In this document: piece after piece, positions 1-6,387 of the stretch
Position numbering within the stretch: the stretch's first letter is position 1
Layout of the letters: the number at the start of each line of letters is the position of its first letter
Origin: Chloroflexia bacterium
Lineage (GTDB): Bacteria; Chloroflexota; Chloroflexia; Thermomicrobiales; JALYUS01
NCBI GenBank assembly: GCA_025928215.1
Contig: JAICJW010000121.1
Coordinates: 1 to 11,083, forward strand
DNA: 11,083 nt
Direction of reading: 5' to 3'
The notes under the pieces: model-generated
What the model saw: the letters and a program-made list of their open reading frames with translations, nothing else
The model's database searches: none
What the model was told of the DNA's origin: nothing
Made by a program: the position numbers and the translations under genes

Positions 1-255
1 GCCGCCCGCCGTTGTGGCTGGAGCGGTCGCGGCGGAGGCGGAGGCCGCGCGCGTCGTTGGCGCGGCGGTGGCAGCGGCAGTTGTCGGTGCAGGGGTCACC
101 GTCCCGGCGGCAGCCGACGCGGCCGCTTTCGTCGGCGCCGGGGTGTCCGTCACCTTCGCACCACCGCCGCACGCCGCGAGCAGGAGCGGCAGCGCGAGCA
201 GACCGACGACGCCCAAGCGGGACCATCTTCGACGGCACCAATCATCCCTTCGCAT
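1..255 (-). CDS. Lipoprotein with Thr/Ala/Pro-rich linker, N-terminal 85 residues only
   Basis: Reading the minus strand from an ATG at 255 gives an open frame of 85 codons that leaves the window at base 1. The protein begins with a basic n-region (MRRDDWCRRRWSRLG), a hydrophobic stretch, and a clear lipobox, LLLAAC, followed by GGG. It should therefore be processed by signal peptidase II and anchored through Cys33. After the Cys comes a low-complexity Thr/Ala/Pro stretch, the kind of spacer that holds a folded domain off the membrane. The folded domain lies outside the window, so the function cannot be named. GAGGGG sits about 5 bases before the ATG as a ribosome binding site. The design resembles the lipoprotein at 6388-7218. 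The plus-strand frames over this region are shadows of it. Confidence 0.8.
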   Translation of the reverse strand, partial: MRRDDWCRRRWSRLGVVGLLALPLLLAACGGGAKVTDTPAPTKAAASAAAGTVTPAPTTAAATAAPTTRAASASAATAPATTAGG

Positions 256-310
256 CGGTCCCCTCTTTAACGTCCACCGCGCGCACCGCGCCAGCGCGCG
301 AGCAGGCGTA

Positions 311-316
311 ATCATA
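311..316 (-). promoter_or_regulatory. Possible -10 box for the lipoprotein at 1-255
   Basis: On the minus strand this reads TATGAT, five of six matches to TATAAT. It lies about 55 bases upstream of the lipoprotein ATG. A 17-base spacer leads to ATGCGA, a poor -35 box. It is proposed because the surrounding sequence is otherwise very GC-rich. Confidence 0.35.
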
Positions 317-420
317 GCCACAAAACCTCGCGCTCGCATCTCCGCCGTGCGAATGTGCTGCCCGGTCGGTTCAGCGCGCGAACCATGCCGCATGTCAGCA
401 GCCGGCAACGGCTTTCGGTG

Positions 421-429
421 TGGTATCAT
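421..429 (+). promoter_or_regulatory. Extended -10 promoter for the ferredoxin gene
   Basis: The bases read TGGTATCAT: TATCAT matches five of six of the -10 consensus and carries the TG of an extended -10 element. No good -35 box lies 16-18 bases upstream, which is typical of extended -10 promoters. The start of transcription would fall near 436, giving a leader of about 70 bases before the ferredoxin ATG. Confidence 0.45.
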
Positions 430-507
430 CGGTATCGCGTGCAATGACGGACGCCGCAGTGGCCGCTGCCCATCACATAGGGGCGTGGTTAGGAGGAGAG
501 CGACGAA

Positions 508-849
508 ATGCCAGTGATTCGGTTCAAGCGGGAACATCTCTCCGTGGAGGTGCCCGATGGCGCCAACCTCCGACAGGTGGCGCTCGACAATGGGATCGAG
601 GTCTATCAGGGCATGGATAAGGTGGCGAACTGCCGGGGTCGGGGACTCTGCGGCACCTGCCGCATGGAAGTCTCGCCGGAGCGTGCCGCTTCGCCGCGCA
701 CGAAGGCGGAACTGAAGCAGATCAAGTTCGGTTCGGATCGCCTCTCCTGCCAGACGCAGATTCACGGCGATTGCACCGTGACGACGAAGATCCAGCCGCC
801 GCAGCATGAGCGCGTCATCCGGCGCACCCGCGTCGTTACGCACGGATAG
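508..849 (+). CDS. [2Fe-2S] plant-type ferredoxin
   Basis: This 113-residue protein should be a soluble one-electron carrier of the plant/adrenodoxin-type ferredoxin fold. The cluster ligands are visible as Cys42-x5-Cys48-x2-Cys51 (CRGRGLCGTC) and Cys81 (LSCQTQ). The order and spacing are those of the beta-grasp [2Fe-2S] domain, with the three-Cys loop in the middle and the fourth about 30 residues later. A further Cys89 is not expected to be a ligand. AGGAGGAGAG at 491-500 is a strong ribosome binding site and fixes the ATG. Its redox partner is not in the window. It probably shares a transcript with the small gene that begins 7 bases after its stop. Confidence 0.92.
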   Translation: MPVIRFKREHLSVEVPDGANLRQVALDNGIEVYQGMDKVANCRGRGLCGTCRMEVSPERAASPRTKAELKQIKFGSDRLSCQTQIHGDCTVTTKIQPPQHERVIRRTRVVTHG

Positions 850-856
850 CGCGCCC

Positions 857-1060
857 ATGTTTTCGCTTCTTCGCCGCGCGCTCCACCAGTCGCGGCGCGT
901 CGCGCGGGAGGCGTTCGACCGCCTTCCCGAACCGACCCAGATGCATACCCGCGCCGCCGCAGCGGAAGGCGTCGCCGCGCTGCGTTCCCTCGCCGACGGC
1001 GCAACCGACGCAACCGAGCGCGCGATTGACCGTATCGGGACGATCATCAGCCGGCAGTAA
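857..1060 (+). CDS. Unidentified 67-residue protein downstream of the ferredoxin
   Basis: I do not recognise this protein. It starts at an ATG 7 bases after the ferredoxin stop and is likely translated from the same transcript. A longer version starting at 806 would overlap the ferredoxin by 44 bases and add an unlikely N-terminus. The sequence opens with a short amphipathic basic segment (MFSLLRRALHQSRRVAREAF), then is Ala-rich with alternating charged residues, consistent with helices. There is no signal peptide, membrane span or Cys residue. No clear Shine-Dalgarno sequence precedes it, so translational coupling to the ferredoxin would be needed. It may also be a chance frame in GC-rich DNA. 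Confidence 0.45.
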   Translation: MFSLLRRALHQSRRVAREAFDRLPEPTQMHTRAAAAEGVAALRSLADGATDATERAIDRIGTIISRQ

Positions 1061-1093
1061 CCAGGTGCGCGGCCCGTCATCGGGGCGAAGGAA

Positions 1094-1122
1094 TTGACAG
1101 GCGCGGCGACACTCGGTAGGAT
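1094..1122 (+). promoter_or_regulatory. Sigma-70-type promoter of the LysM hydrolase operon
   Basis: A perfect TTGACA (1094-1099) is followed by exactly 17 bases and then TAGGAT (1117-1122), four of six matches to the -10 consensus including the key A2 and T6. Transcription would start near 1129, about 140 bases before the GTG of the first LysM gene. This is the best-formed promoter in the window. Confidence 0.7.
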
Positions 1123-1145
1123 ACGTGACATAAGTGTGAGGCTCA

Positions 1146-1206
1146 GGGGAGCAGGAAGCCCCAGCGGCGGACACGGACGGTTCCACACAGCACGTCCGGT
1201 GGCCGC
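1146..1206 (+). promoter_or_regulatory. Structured 5' leader of the LysM hydrolase operon
   Basis: Within the predicted leader two stem-loops can be drawn. The first pairs GGGG (1146-1149) with CCCC (1159-1162). The second is longer: GCGGC (1164-1168) with GCCGC (1202-1206) and CGGACG (1174-1179) with CGTCCG (1193-1198), separated by short internal loops. No U-tract follows, so this is not a terminator. It could affect RNA stability or translation. I could not match it to a known riboswitch. Confidence 0.35.
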
Positions 1207-1268
1207 AGCGATCGCATCCGATTTGGGAAGACGGACGCGGACGGGCGGACGGGGGAGGAAACGAGCAC

Positions 1269-2888
1269 GTGAGGGAAGGCAAACTTCCGACGCGCGTGGG
1301 GCGCGCTCATCAACGCTACCTGCACGCGGACGCACCACCTGGCGCATATTCCGCGAGTCGCGGCCTCTCGTTTCTTTCTCCGTATGTGAACCGGCTGATC
1401 CCGCCGATCTTCCTCGTCACCGTGACGGCAGTCGTTCTGCTTGGTGGCGGCTTCTGGTCCGCCCCGCCGCTCCTCGACCCCGTCACCGGCCTCCCAACGC
1501 AATCGAGTAGTATCCAGAGCACGAGCGCCCTCCCGGACGGCACCACCGTCGCCAGCACCGGCGATGTCAGCGTCACCGTCACGGTGCCGGGCGGCAGCAC
1601 GACGACCGCGCTTCGCGGGAGCACGAACGATTCGATCTTCACGGGCTACCTCTCGCGCCCTGGCACGATCATCACGACGATCCCGCAGCGCGTCGGCATT
1701 GTCCCCGCGCGGCACGGCGACACCCTCGAAACGATCGCCAGCCGGATGGATTCAACCTCTGCCGCCCTGATGTGGGCGAACGGCATCACCGATCCAACGC
1801 GCGTCCTCCCCGCCGGGCAGACGATCCGCGTCCCCCCAACCGGCACGATGCTCCATCGCGTCAAGGAGACGGATACGCTGGAGAGCATCGCCCGCGCCTA
1901 TCAGGTGAAGGTGCCCGATATCACCTCCTATCCCGGCAACAATGTTCTCGAATCATCCGACCTCATCCCCGGCAACTTCCTCATCATCCCCACGACGAAC
2001 CTGCCCATGCGGGATCATACGGTTTTCTATCAGGTGCAGGAGGGCGATTCACTGGCCCGCATCTCGGCGATCTATGCACTCAGTAATCCGCTGACCCTGC
2101 GCTGGGCGAACAACCTCCCCGGCGATCTCATTCACCCCGGTCAGATCATCGCTGTTCCGCCGACGGACGGCATCATCCATGTCGTTGAGGACGTTGATAC
2201 GCAGCGGAACATTGATGATGCGGTGACGCAGATCGCCAAGAACTTCGCCTGCGCCGCGATCCCCTGCAAAGACCCGCCGAGCGATCTGCGCGTCAATGAC
2301 ATCGCGAGCCGGATCTTCGCCTTCGGTGGCAATCACCTGACGCACGGGGGCAAACTGGTGCCGGGTCAGGAGATCATGATCCCCGGTGGCATCCCGTACG
2401 TCGAGCCGCCTCCGGTCATCATCCCGCAGAATGTCGCGCTCGATAATCCCAATACCAGCGCGGGCAGCGCCTCGGATAGCGGCCAGTACACGACGACCAC
2501 GACCACGACCACGACCCGCTCCGCCCCGAGCGTCGGCGGAAGCAGCGGCATTGTCCGTGTAGCGCAGCGTTACCTCGGCGCGTACCGACAGCCGAACGGC
2601 CTCCCCTGGGCTTTCTGGTGTGAGAAGTTCGTCGGCGATGTCGCGGACGGCGCGGGCGTGCCGCACGTACGCTACGCGACCGCGCTGGCGGACGCCTATT
2701 CCGGGCCGCTCTATCACGGGCGCGCCCCGGCGGGCAGCCTCGTCTTCTTCGATCAATCCTGGAACTATGCGGGTCATGTCGGCATCGCAATGGGCGATGG
2801 CACGATGATCTCCGCGCTCGGTAATGGCGTCGTCCGCACCGCCTACGAAGGATCAGGCGGTTATATGGGCTGGCGATCATTCCCATAG
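1269..2888 (+). CDS. Membrane-anchored LysM protein with C-terminal CHAP/NlpC-P60-like peptidase domain
   Basis: This 539-residue protein is predicted to be a peptidoglycan hydrolase. Residues 1-43 are cytoplasmic and basic, and residues 44-62 form one membrane anchor (IPPIFLVTVTAVVLLGGGFW). Three LysM repeats follow, near 143-189, 195-241 and 252-298, each with the 'GDTLxxIA...' start and 'ILPGQxIxVPP'-like end. LysM domains bind the N-acetylglucosamine backbone of peptidoglycan. Residues 302-371 form a fourth, longer module containing Cys328-x4-Cys333. A linker with nine Thr in a row (408-416) leads to the enzyme domain, 425-539. In it WCEKFVGDV offers the nucleophile Cys451 and AGHVGIAMGDG the catalytic His503, the pattern of CHAP or NlpC/P60 cysteine amidases and endopeptidases. 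The start is GTG, with GGAGGAAA 10 bases upstream; no ATG exists before the anchor. The product of the next gene is its paralogue. Confidence 0.85.
   Translation: MREGKLPTRVGRAHQRYLHADAPPGAYSASRGLSFLSPYVNRLIPPIFLVTVTAVVLLGGGFWSAPPLLDPVTGLPTQSSSIQSTSALPDGTTVASTGDVSVTVTVPGGSTTTALRGSTNDSIFTGYLSRPGTIITTIPQRVGIVPARHGDTLETIASRMDSTSAALMWANGITDPTRVLPAGQTIRVPPTGTMLHRVKETDTLESIARAYQVKVPDITSYPGNNVLESSDLIPGNFLIIPTTNLPMRDHTVFYQVQEGDSLARISAIYALSNPLTLRWANNLPGDLIHPGQIIAVPPTDGIIHVVEDVDTQRNIDDAVTQIAKNFACAAIPCKDPPSDLRVNDIASRIFAFGGNHLTHGGKLVPGQEIMIPGGIPYVEPPPVIIPQNVALDNPNTSAGSASDSGQYTTTTTTTTTRSAPSVGGSSGIVRVAQRYLGAYRQPNGLPWAFWCEKFVGDVADGAGVPHVRYATALADAYSGPLYHGRAPAGSLVFFDQSWNYAGHVGIAMGDGTMISALGNGVVRTAYEGSGGYMGWRSFP
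2490..2516 (+). repeat. ACGACC hexamer tandem repeat encoding a poly-Thr linker
   Basis: Four perfect copies of ACGACC occupy 2493-2516, preceded by ACG. They encode nine consecutive threonines between the LysM stalk and the enzyme domain. The unit is two codons long, so gain or loss of copies would alter linker length without shifting the frame. Confidence 0.85.
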
Positions 2889-2894
2889 GAATAA

Positions 2895-2918
2895 TGGCGC
2901 GGGCTTCAGCCTGCGCCA
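2895..2918 (+). repeat. REP-like hairpin between the two hydrolase genes
   Basis: TGGCGCGGGC (2895-2904), a TTCA loop, and GCCTGCGCCA (2909-2918) form a 10-bp stem with a single G-T wobble. It begins 7 bases after the stop of the first LysM gene and ends 28 bases before the proposed start of the second. The form GCGGGCTTCAGCC resembles palindromic REP-type units scattered between genes in several phyla. There is no T-run after it, so full termination is unlikely. It may stabilise the upstream message or lower expression of the second gene. Confidence 0.5.
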
Positions 2919-2946
2919 CCGGTTTGAGAAAGGATGCCCCAACGCC

Positions 2947-4674
2947 GTGGAACGACAGGCGCCACACGCATCGCAACCGCGCAACCGCTACCTTCGCGCC
3001 GAAACTGCCGCGCCCGCCGCGTCGGGCGGCATGCTGGCGGGCGGGATGGCGTTCATGCGGTTGCTGCCCGCGCTCGTCGTCTTCGGCATCATCGGGGCGG
3101 TGCTGATCGGGCGCGGATTCTGGGGTGCGGATCAGCGGGTCACTGAACCGAGCGGCGCAACGGAGACGGTTGACGTTTCGGCAACCAGCCAGCCATCGGA
3201 CAGTGTCACGGTTCCGGTCACGGTCCCCGGTGGGCAGACGATCACGAGCGTTCCGACCACCCGCACCGATCTGACGACGACGAACTACCTTCCCCGCCCC
3301 GCGACCGCCCTGACGGTTAAGCCGCAGCGGATTGATGTCGTGCGCGCGCTACGGAATCAGACGCTCGATGACATCGCCAATGAGAAAGGGATCAGCGCAA
3401 CCGCCCTGATGTGGGCGAACAATATCAGCGATGCCGCGACGACCCTGCCGGTCGGCATCGCGATCAAGGTGCCGCCAAAGGGGACGATGCTTCACCGCGT
3501 CAAAGAGTCCGACACGCTGGAAGGCATCGCCCGCGCCTACCAGGTGAAGCCCGAGCAAATCGCCGCCTATCCCGGCAACAATGTGCAGACGACGAGCGAC
3601 CTCATCGCCGGGTCGTATCTCCTCATCCCGACCGAGAACCTCCCCGCGCGGGATCGCACGATCTTTTATCAGGTGCGACAAGGCGACTCGCTCTGGAAGA
3701 TCACGCAGTTGTACGGCCTATCCAAGCCGACGACCGTCGTCTGGGCGAATAGCCTGCCCGATAATTGGGTGCTCAAACCGGGTCAGGTGATCGCCGTTCC
3801 GCCGACGGATGGCGTCATTCATGTCGCCGAAGAGGTGGACACGCAGCGGACGATGGATGACGCCATCACCCAGATCGCCAAGAACTTCGCCTGCACCGCC
3901 ATCCCCTGCAACGACCCGCCGAGCGATCTGCGCGTCAGCCAACTGCGGGACGCCGTCTTCTCCTTCGGCCCGAACGGCCTGACGCACGGCGGCCGGCTGG
4001 TGAAAGGGCAGGAAATCGTCATCCCCGGCGGCATCCCATACGTCGCACCCCCGCCGGTTATCATCCCGCAGAATGTGCAGATTGATAATCCGGAGGCCCA
4101 ACCGCCCGCACCGGTCAGCGCGCCCGCGCCCGCCGCAGCCGCAGCTCCCGCCCCGGCTCCGGCTCCCGCGCCTGCCCGCGCGCCCGCTCAGGCGGCCCCC
4201 GCACCCGCGCCCGCCCGCGCACCGCAACCTGCCGCCGCGCCGCAACCTGCCGCGGGCTTCCCCGGCGCGTATCCGGCGATCTACTACCCGGCGCAATCGT
4301 ACAGTTGCAGCGGGCGCAACCCCGGAATGAGTTGGCCGGAGACGGGCACGATCACTTCGGTCTTCGGCTCCCACAACGGCATTGACATCGCCACGACGGC
4401 CGGTACGCGCCTTGGGGCGGCGCAGGCAGGATGGGTCGTCTTCGCGGGCTGGACTTCCGATGGTCTCGGCAACGCGGTCTATATTGACCACGGCAACGGC
4501 TTTGTCACCGTCTACGGGCATATGCAAAGCATCGCCGTCAGCGTCGGGCAGCGCGTCACGAAGGGGCAAACGATCGGCGCGGAAGGCAGCACCGGCAACA
4601 GTACCGGCCCCCACGTCCACTTCATGGTGATTGATAACGGCCGATCATGTAACCCGCTGACATACTTACCCTAG
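2947..4674 (+). CDS. Membrane-anchored LysM protein with C-terminal M23 (LytM-type) endopeptidase
   Basis: Predicted zinc metallo-endopeptidase that cuts peptide cross-bridges in peptidoglycan, 575 residues. I place the start at the GTG at 2947, not the ATG at 2824 inside the previous gene: from this GTG the N-terminus (..RNRYLRAETAAP) lines up with that of the upstream paralogue (..HQRYLHADAPP). AAAGGA lies about 13 bases upstream. One membrane anchor spans about 39-57. LysM repeats follow at about 129-177, 181-228 and 238-286, then the fourth module at 290-359 with Cys316-x4-Cys321. A Pro/Ala-rich linker covers 382-437. The M23 domain (454-575) has HNGID (His476, Asp480), GHM (His525) and HVHF (His556, His558), a full set of zinc ligands and catalytic His, so it should be active. 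It is probably cotranscribed with the preceding gene, 58 bases away. Confidence 0.88.
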   Translation: MERQAPHASQPRNRYLRAETAAPAASGGMLAGGMAFMRLLPALVVFGIIGAVLIGRGFWGADQRVTEPSGATETVDVSATSQPSDSVTVPVTVPGGQTITSVPTTRTDLTTTNYLPRPATALTVKPQRIDVVRALRNQTLDDIANEKGISATALMWANNISDAATTLPVGIAIKVPPKGTMLHRVKESDTLEGIARAYQVKPEQIAAYPGNNVQTTSDLIAGSYLLIPTENLPARDRTIFYQVRQGDSLWKITQLYGLSKPTTVVWANSLPDNWVLKPGQVIAVPPTDGVIHVAEEVDTQRTMDDAITQIAKNFACTAIPCNDPPSDLRVSQLRDAVFSFGPNGLTHGGRLVKGQEIVIPGGIPYVAPPPVIIPQNVQIDNPEAQPPAPVSAPAPAAAAAPAPAPAPAPARAPAQAAPAPAPARAPQPAAAPQPAAGFPGAYPAIYYPAQSYSCSGRNPGMSWPETGTITSVFGSHNGIDIATTAGTRLGAAQAGWVVFAGWTSDGLGNAVYIDHGNGFVTVYGHMQSIAVSVGQRVTKGQTIGAEGSTGNSTGPHVHFMVIDNGRSCNPLTYLP

Positions 4675-4737
4675 GATCAGTGCGCCCCGGAGCAGGGACG
4701 CGCAACGGATACCAGGGAGAAACGGTCTCGATCACCG

Positions 4738-5040
4738 CTACCCCGCTGCGATCTCCGCCTCGTAGAGCGGGGAGATGTAGGGGATGAGATAGGTGGGGAG
4801 CGGGATCGCCGGGAATTCCTGCGGCGTCGTCATGATCGCCCGAATCCGCGCCGCATTGCGCCGCCAGAGCGCGCGCCGCATCGCCACCGTGCAGCCGAAG
4901 GCAACCACCGCCGCGACGACCGCCCCGGCGGTGAGGTGGAATGCACTGGAGACGACCCAGGAAGCGCCGGACCACCCGATGACACCGATGAGGAAGAAAA
5001 GGCCGAAACCATCTCGCACGCGCGCATTCTGCCGGCGCAT
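4738..5040 (-). CDS. Small two-TM membrane protein of unknown function
   Basis: This 100-residue protein is not recognised. It has a short basic N-terminus (MRRQNARVRDG), two hydrophobic spans at about 12-30 and 36-54, then a very basic turn (MRRALWRRNAARIR). The tail of about 30 residues is rich in Pro and Ile and lacks Cys. The basic residues on both ends suggest that both termini face the cytoplasm. The ATG at 5040 is chosen because GGAG lies 7 bases upstream. An upstream ATG at 5097 would add 19 polar residues but has no visible ribosome binding site. It lies downstream of corA on the same strand, with a gap of 118 bases, and converges on the M23 gene. Confidence 0.65.
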   Translation of the reverse strand: MRRQNARVRDGFGLFFLIGVIGWSGASWVVSSAFHLTAGAVVAAVVAFGCTVAMRRALWRRNAARIRAIMTTPQEFPAIPLPTYLIPYISPLYEAEIAAG

Positions 5041-5158
5041 ATCCCTACTCCGTTTGTGTTTGTTTTCGCTGTGCGGCGGCGCATCCGTCACCACCATGAT
5101 GAATCCATAGAATGCAGATTCCGTGCCATGAGGGGCCGCCCCTGCATCCATGCGGCGC

Positions 5159-6217
5159 TTAGAGCCACCAGGCGCGACGGAAGAGATAGGCGAGGAGGGC
5201 GGTGATGCCCGCCATGAGGCCGAGCGCATAGAAATACCCGTACTGCCATGAGAGTTCCGGGATGTCCTTGAAGTTCATCCCATAGATGCCGGCGATCAAC
5301 GCGTCCGCCATCAGGATGATGCTGCCGGCGGTCATCGTCTTCATCACCTCATTGAGACGGTTCGAGGTGACAGAGAGCGATGCATCCATCGCACCGGCAA
5401 GCAGATCGCGATAGGTGTCAATCGTATCGAGCGTGCGCACGACCTGATCGTAGACATCCTGCATATACGGAAGCGCGTCTACGTCGGTCTTCCCGAGGGC
5501 GCGGCGCGAGAGGGTGCTCATCACATCACGAGCGGGCGCAATCACGCGGCGAAGCAGCAAGAGTTCCCGCCGGACGGCAAACAACGTCCCCACCGTCGCG
5601 GTATGGTAGCGGGCGTTACGCCGCGGTACGAAGATGCGCTCCTCCACTTCCTCAATCGCGCCCTCGATCGCGTCCAGCACGGGGAAATAGCCATCCACGA
5701 TGGTATCGAGCACCGCGTAGATGAGCGCGCCGATGCCGTAGTGAATGATCTCCGTGTTCTGTTGCCAGCGCGTAATCGCCTCTGCCAGCACCGGGATAGG
5801 TTCGGTGTGGACTGCGACAAGGTAGCGATCACTGTAGAAGAGGTCAAGCTCATGGGTCGCGATTGCGTCGGACGCGGTCTGCTCAATCGCGTAGATGACG
5901 ACATGAACGAATGAGCCGTAATCGTCCACCTTGGGCCGCTGGTTGCGATGGCGAATATCTTCGATTGCCAGCGCGTGAAAGCCGAATTCGTCGCGCAACA
6001 GGGTGAGATCCGCATCGGTGGGCTGCTCGATCTCCACCCAGAGGATATCGCGTCCATCGGGCGCGGCGATGATGTCCGAAATTTGTCGCGGTTCGATACG
6101 GACGCAATGCGCCACGTGCTCCGTGCGATCCGCGGCCTCTCCCGGCGCGGTCACGGCATCCCGCTGGGCGGGAATCGTCGCGACGGTACCATCACTCAGC
6201 AGGAGTTCCTTGATCAC
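5159..6217 (-). CDS. corA: CorA-family Mg2+/Co2+ transporter
   Basis: This 352-residue inner-membrane channel should form a homopentamer for Mg2+ (and Co2+) uptake. The family signature is intact: IYGMNF with GMN at 313-315 at the end of the first span, then the short loop KDIPELSWQYGY whose 'MPEL'-type residues form the periplasmic entrance. The second span is about 326-347 and ends in a basic tail (FRRAWW). Residues 1-295 are the cytoplasmic alpha/beta funnel and long stalk helix, including the acidic EEVEER segment. The start is GTG at 6217, with GAGGGGATGAGG ending 5 bases upstream. Length fits the family. No Mg-responsive leader was identified in the short region upstream. Confidence 0.95.
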   Translation of the reverse strand: MIKELLLSDGTVATIPAQRDAVTAPGEAADRTEHVAHCVRIEPRQISDIIAAPDGRDILWVEIEQPTDADLTLLRDEFGFHALAIEDIRHRNQRPKVDDYGSFVHVVIYAIEQTASDAIATHELDLFYSDRYLVAVHTEPIPVLAEAITRWQQNTEIIHYGIGALIYAVLDTIVDGYFPVLDAIEGAIEEVEERIFVPRRNARYHTATVGTLFAVRRELLLLRRVIAPARDVMSTLSRRALGKTDVDALPYMQDVYDQVVRTLDTIDTYRDLLAGAMDASLSVTSNRLNEVMKTMTAGSIILMADALIAGIYGMNFKDIPELSWQYGYFYALGLMAGITALLAYLFRRAWWL

Positions 6218-6312
6218 CGGCGCCTCATCCCCTCAATACATGCTGACCGACGCAATCGCTCCATCGTACCACCCGTGCTGATCGCCTCGATCGGCCTGTA
6301 CCGCGCGGCACA

Positions 6313-6321
6313 TGTTACACT
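6313..6321 (+). promoter_or_regulatory. Weak candidate extended -10 element for the 6388 lipoprotein
   Basis: TGTTACACT contains TG, one base, then TACACT (four of six matches to TATAAT). It lies about 65 bases upstream of the lipoprotein ATG, in the divergent gap with corA. No -35 box is evident, and the call is tentative. Confidence 0.25.
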
Positions 6322-6387
6322 CGCATCACATTTCCCTCGATTTCCCGTTTTACAAATGGTGGAGTATCGTTCGTAAAGGGGGGCGGT

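Noticed and set aside
14..517. Plus-strand frames at the left end (14-517 and 12-311)
   Set aside because: They lie over the lipoprotein on the minus strand, have Ala/Arg-rich composition typical of GC-rich shadows, and lack a ribosome binding site. The minus strand has a signal peptide and lipobox.
1123..1268. c-di-AMP (ydaO-type) riboswitch before the hydrolase operon
   Set aside because: The gene context is suggestive, but I could not find the conserved core segments of that class in the leader.
2824..2946. ATG at 2824 as start of the M23 protein
   Set aside because: It lies inside the previous gene, gives a non-conserved extension, and has no suitable ribosome binding site. The GTG at 2947 aligns the N-termini of the paralogues.
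2049..4620. Long minus-strand frames at 2049-2777 and 3718-4620
   Set aside because: They are antisense to the two LysM hydrolases. Their similarity to each other only mirrors the paralogy of the sense genes.
4681..4704. TGCGC/GCGCA hairpin between converging genes as a terminator
   Set aside because: The stem is short with a bulge and a large loop, and no T-run follows on either strand.
4622..4975. Minus-strand frame of 117 codons
   Set aside because: It overlaps the two-TM protein gene and the end of the M23 gene in another frame, and is Arg/Gly-rich with no coherent segment.
5131..5143. AGGGG-CCG-CCCCT hairpin downstream of corA as a terminator
   Set aside because: The stem is only 5 bp and has no T-run; it may be chance in GC-rich DNA.
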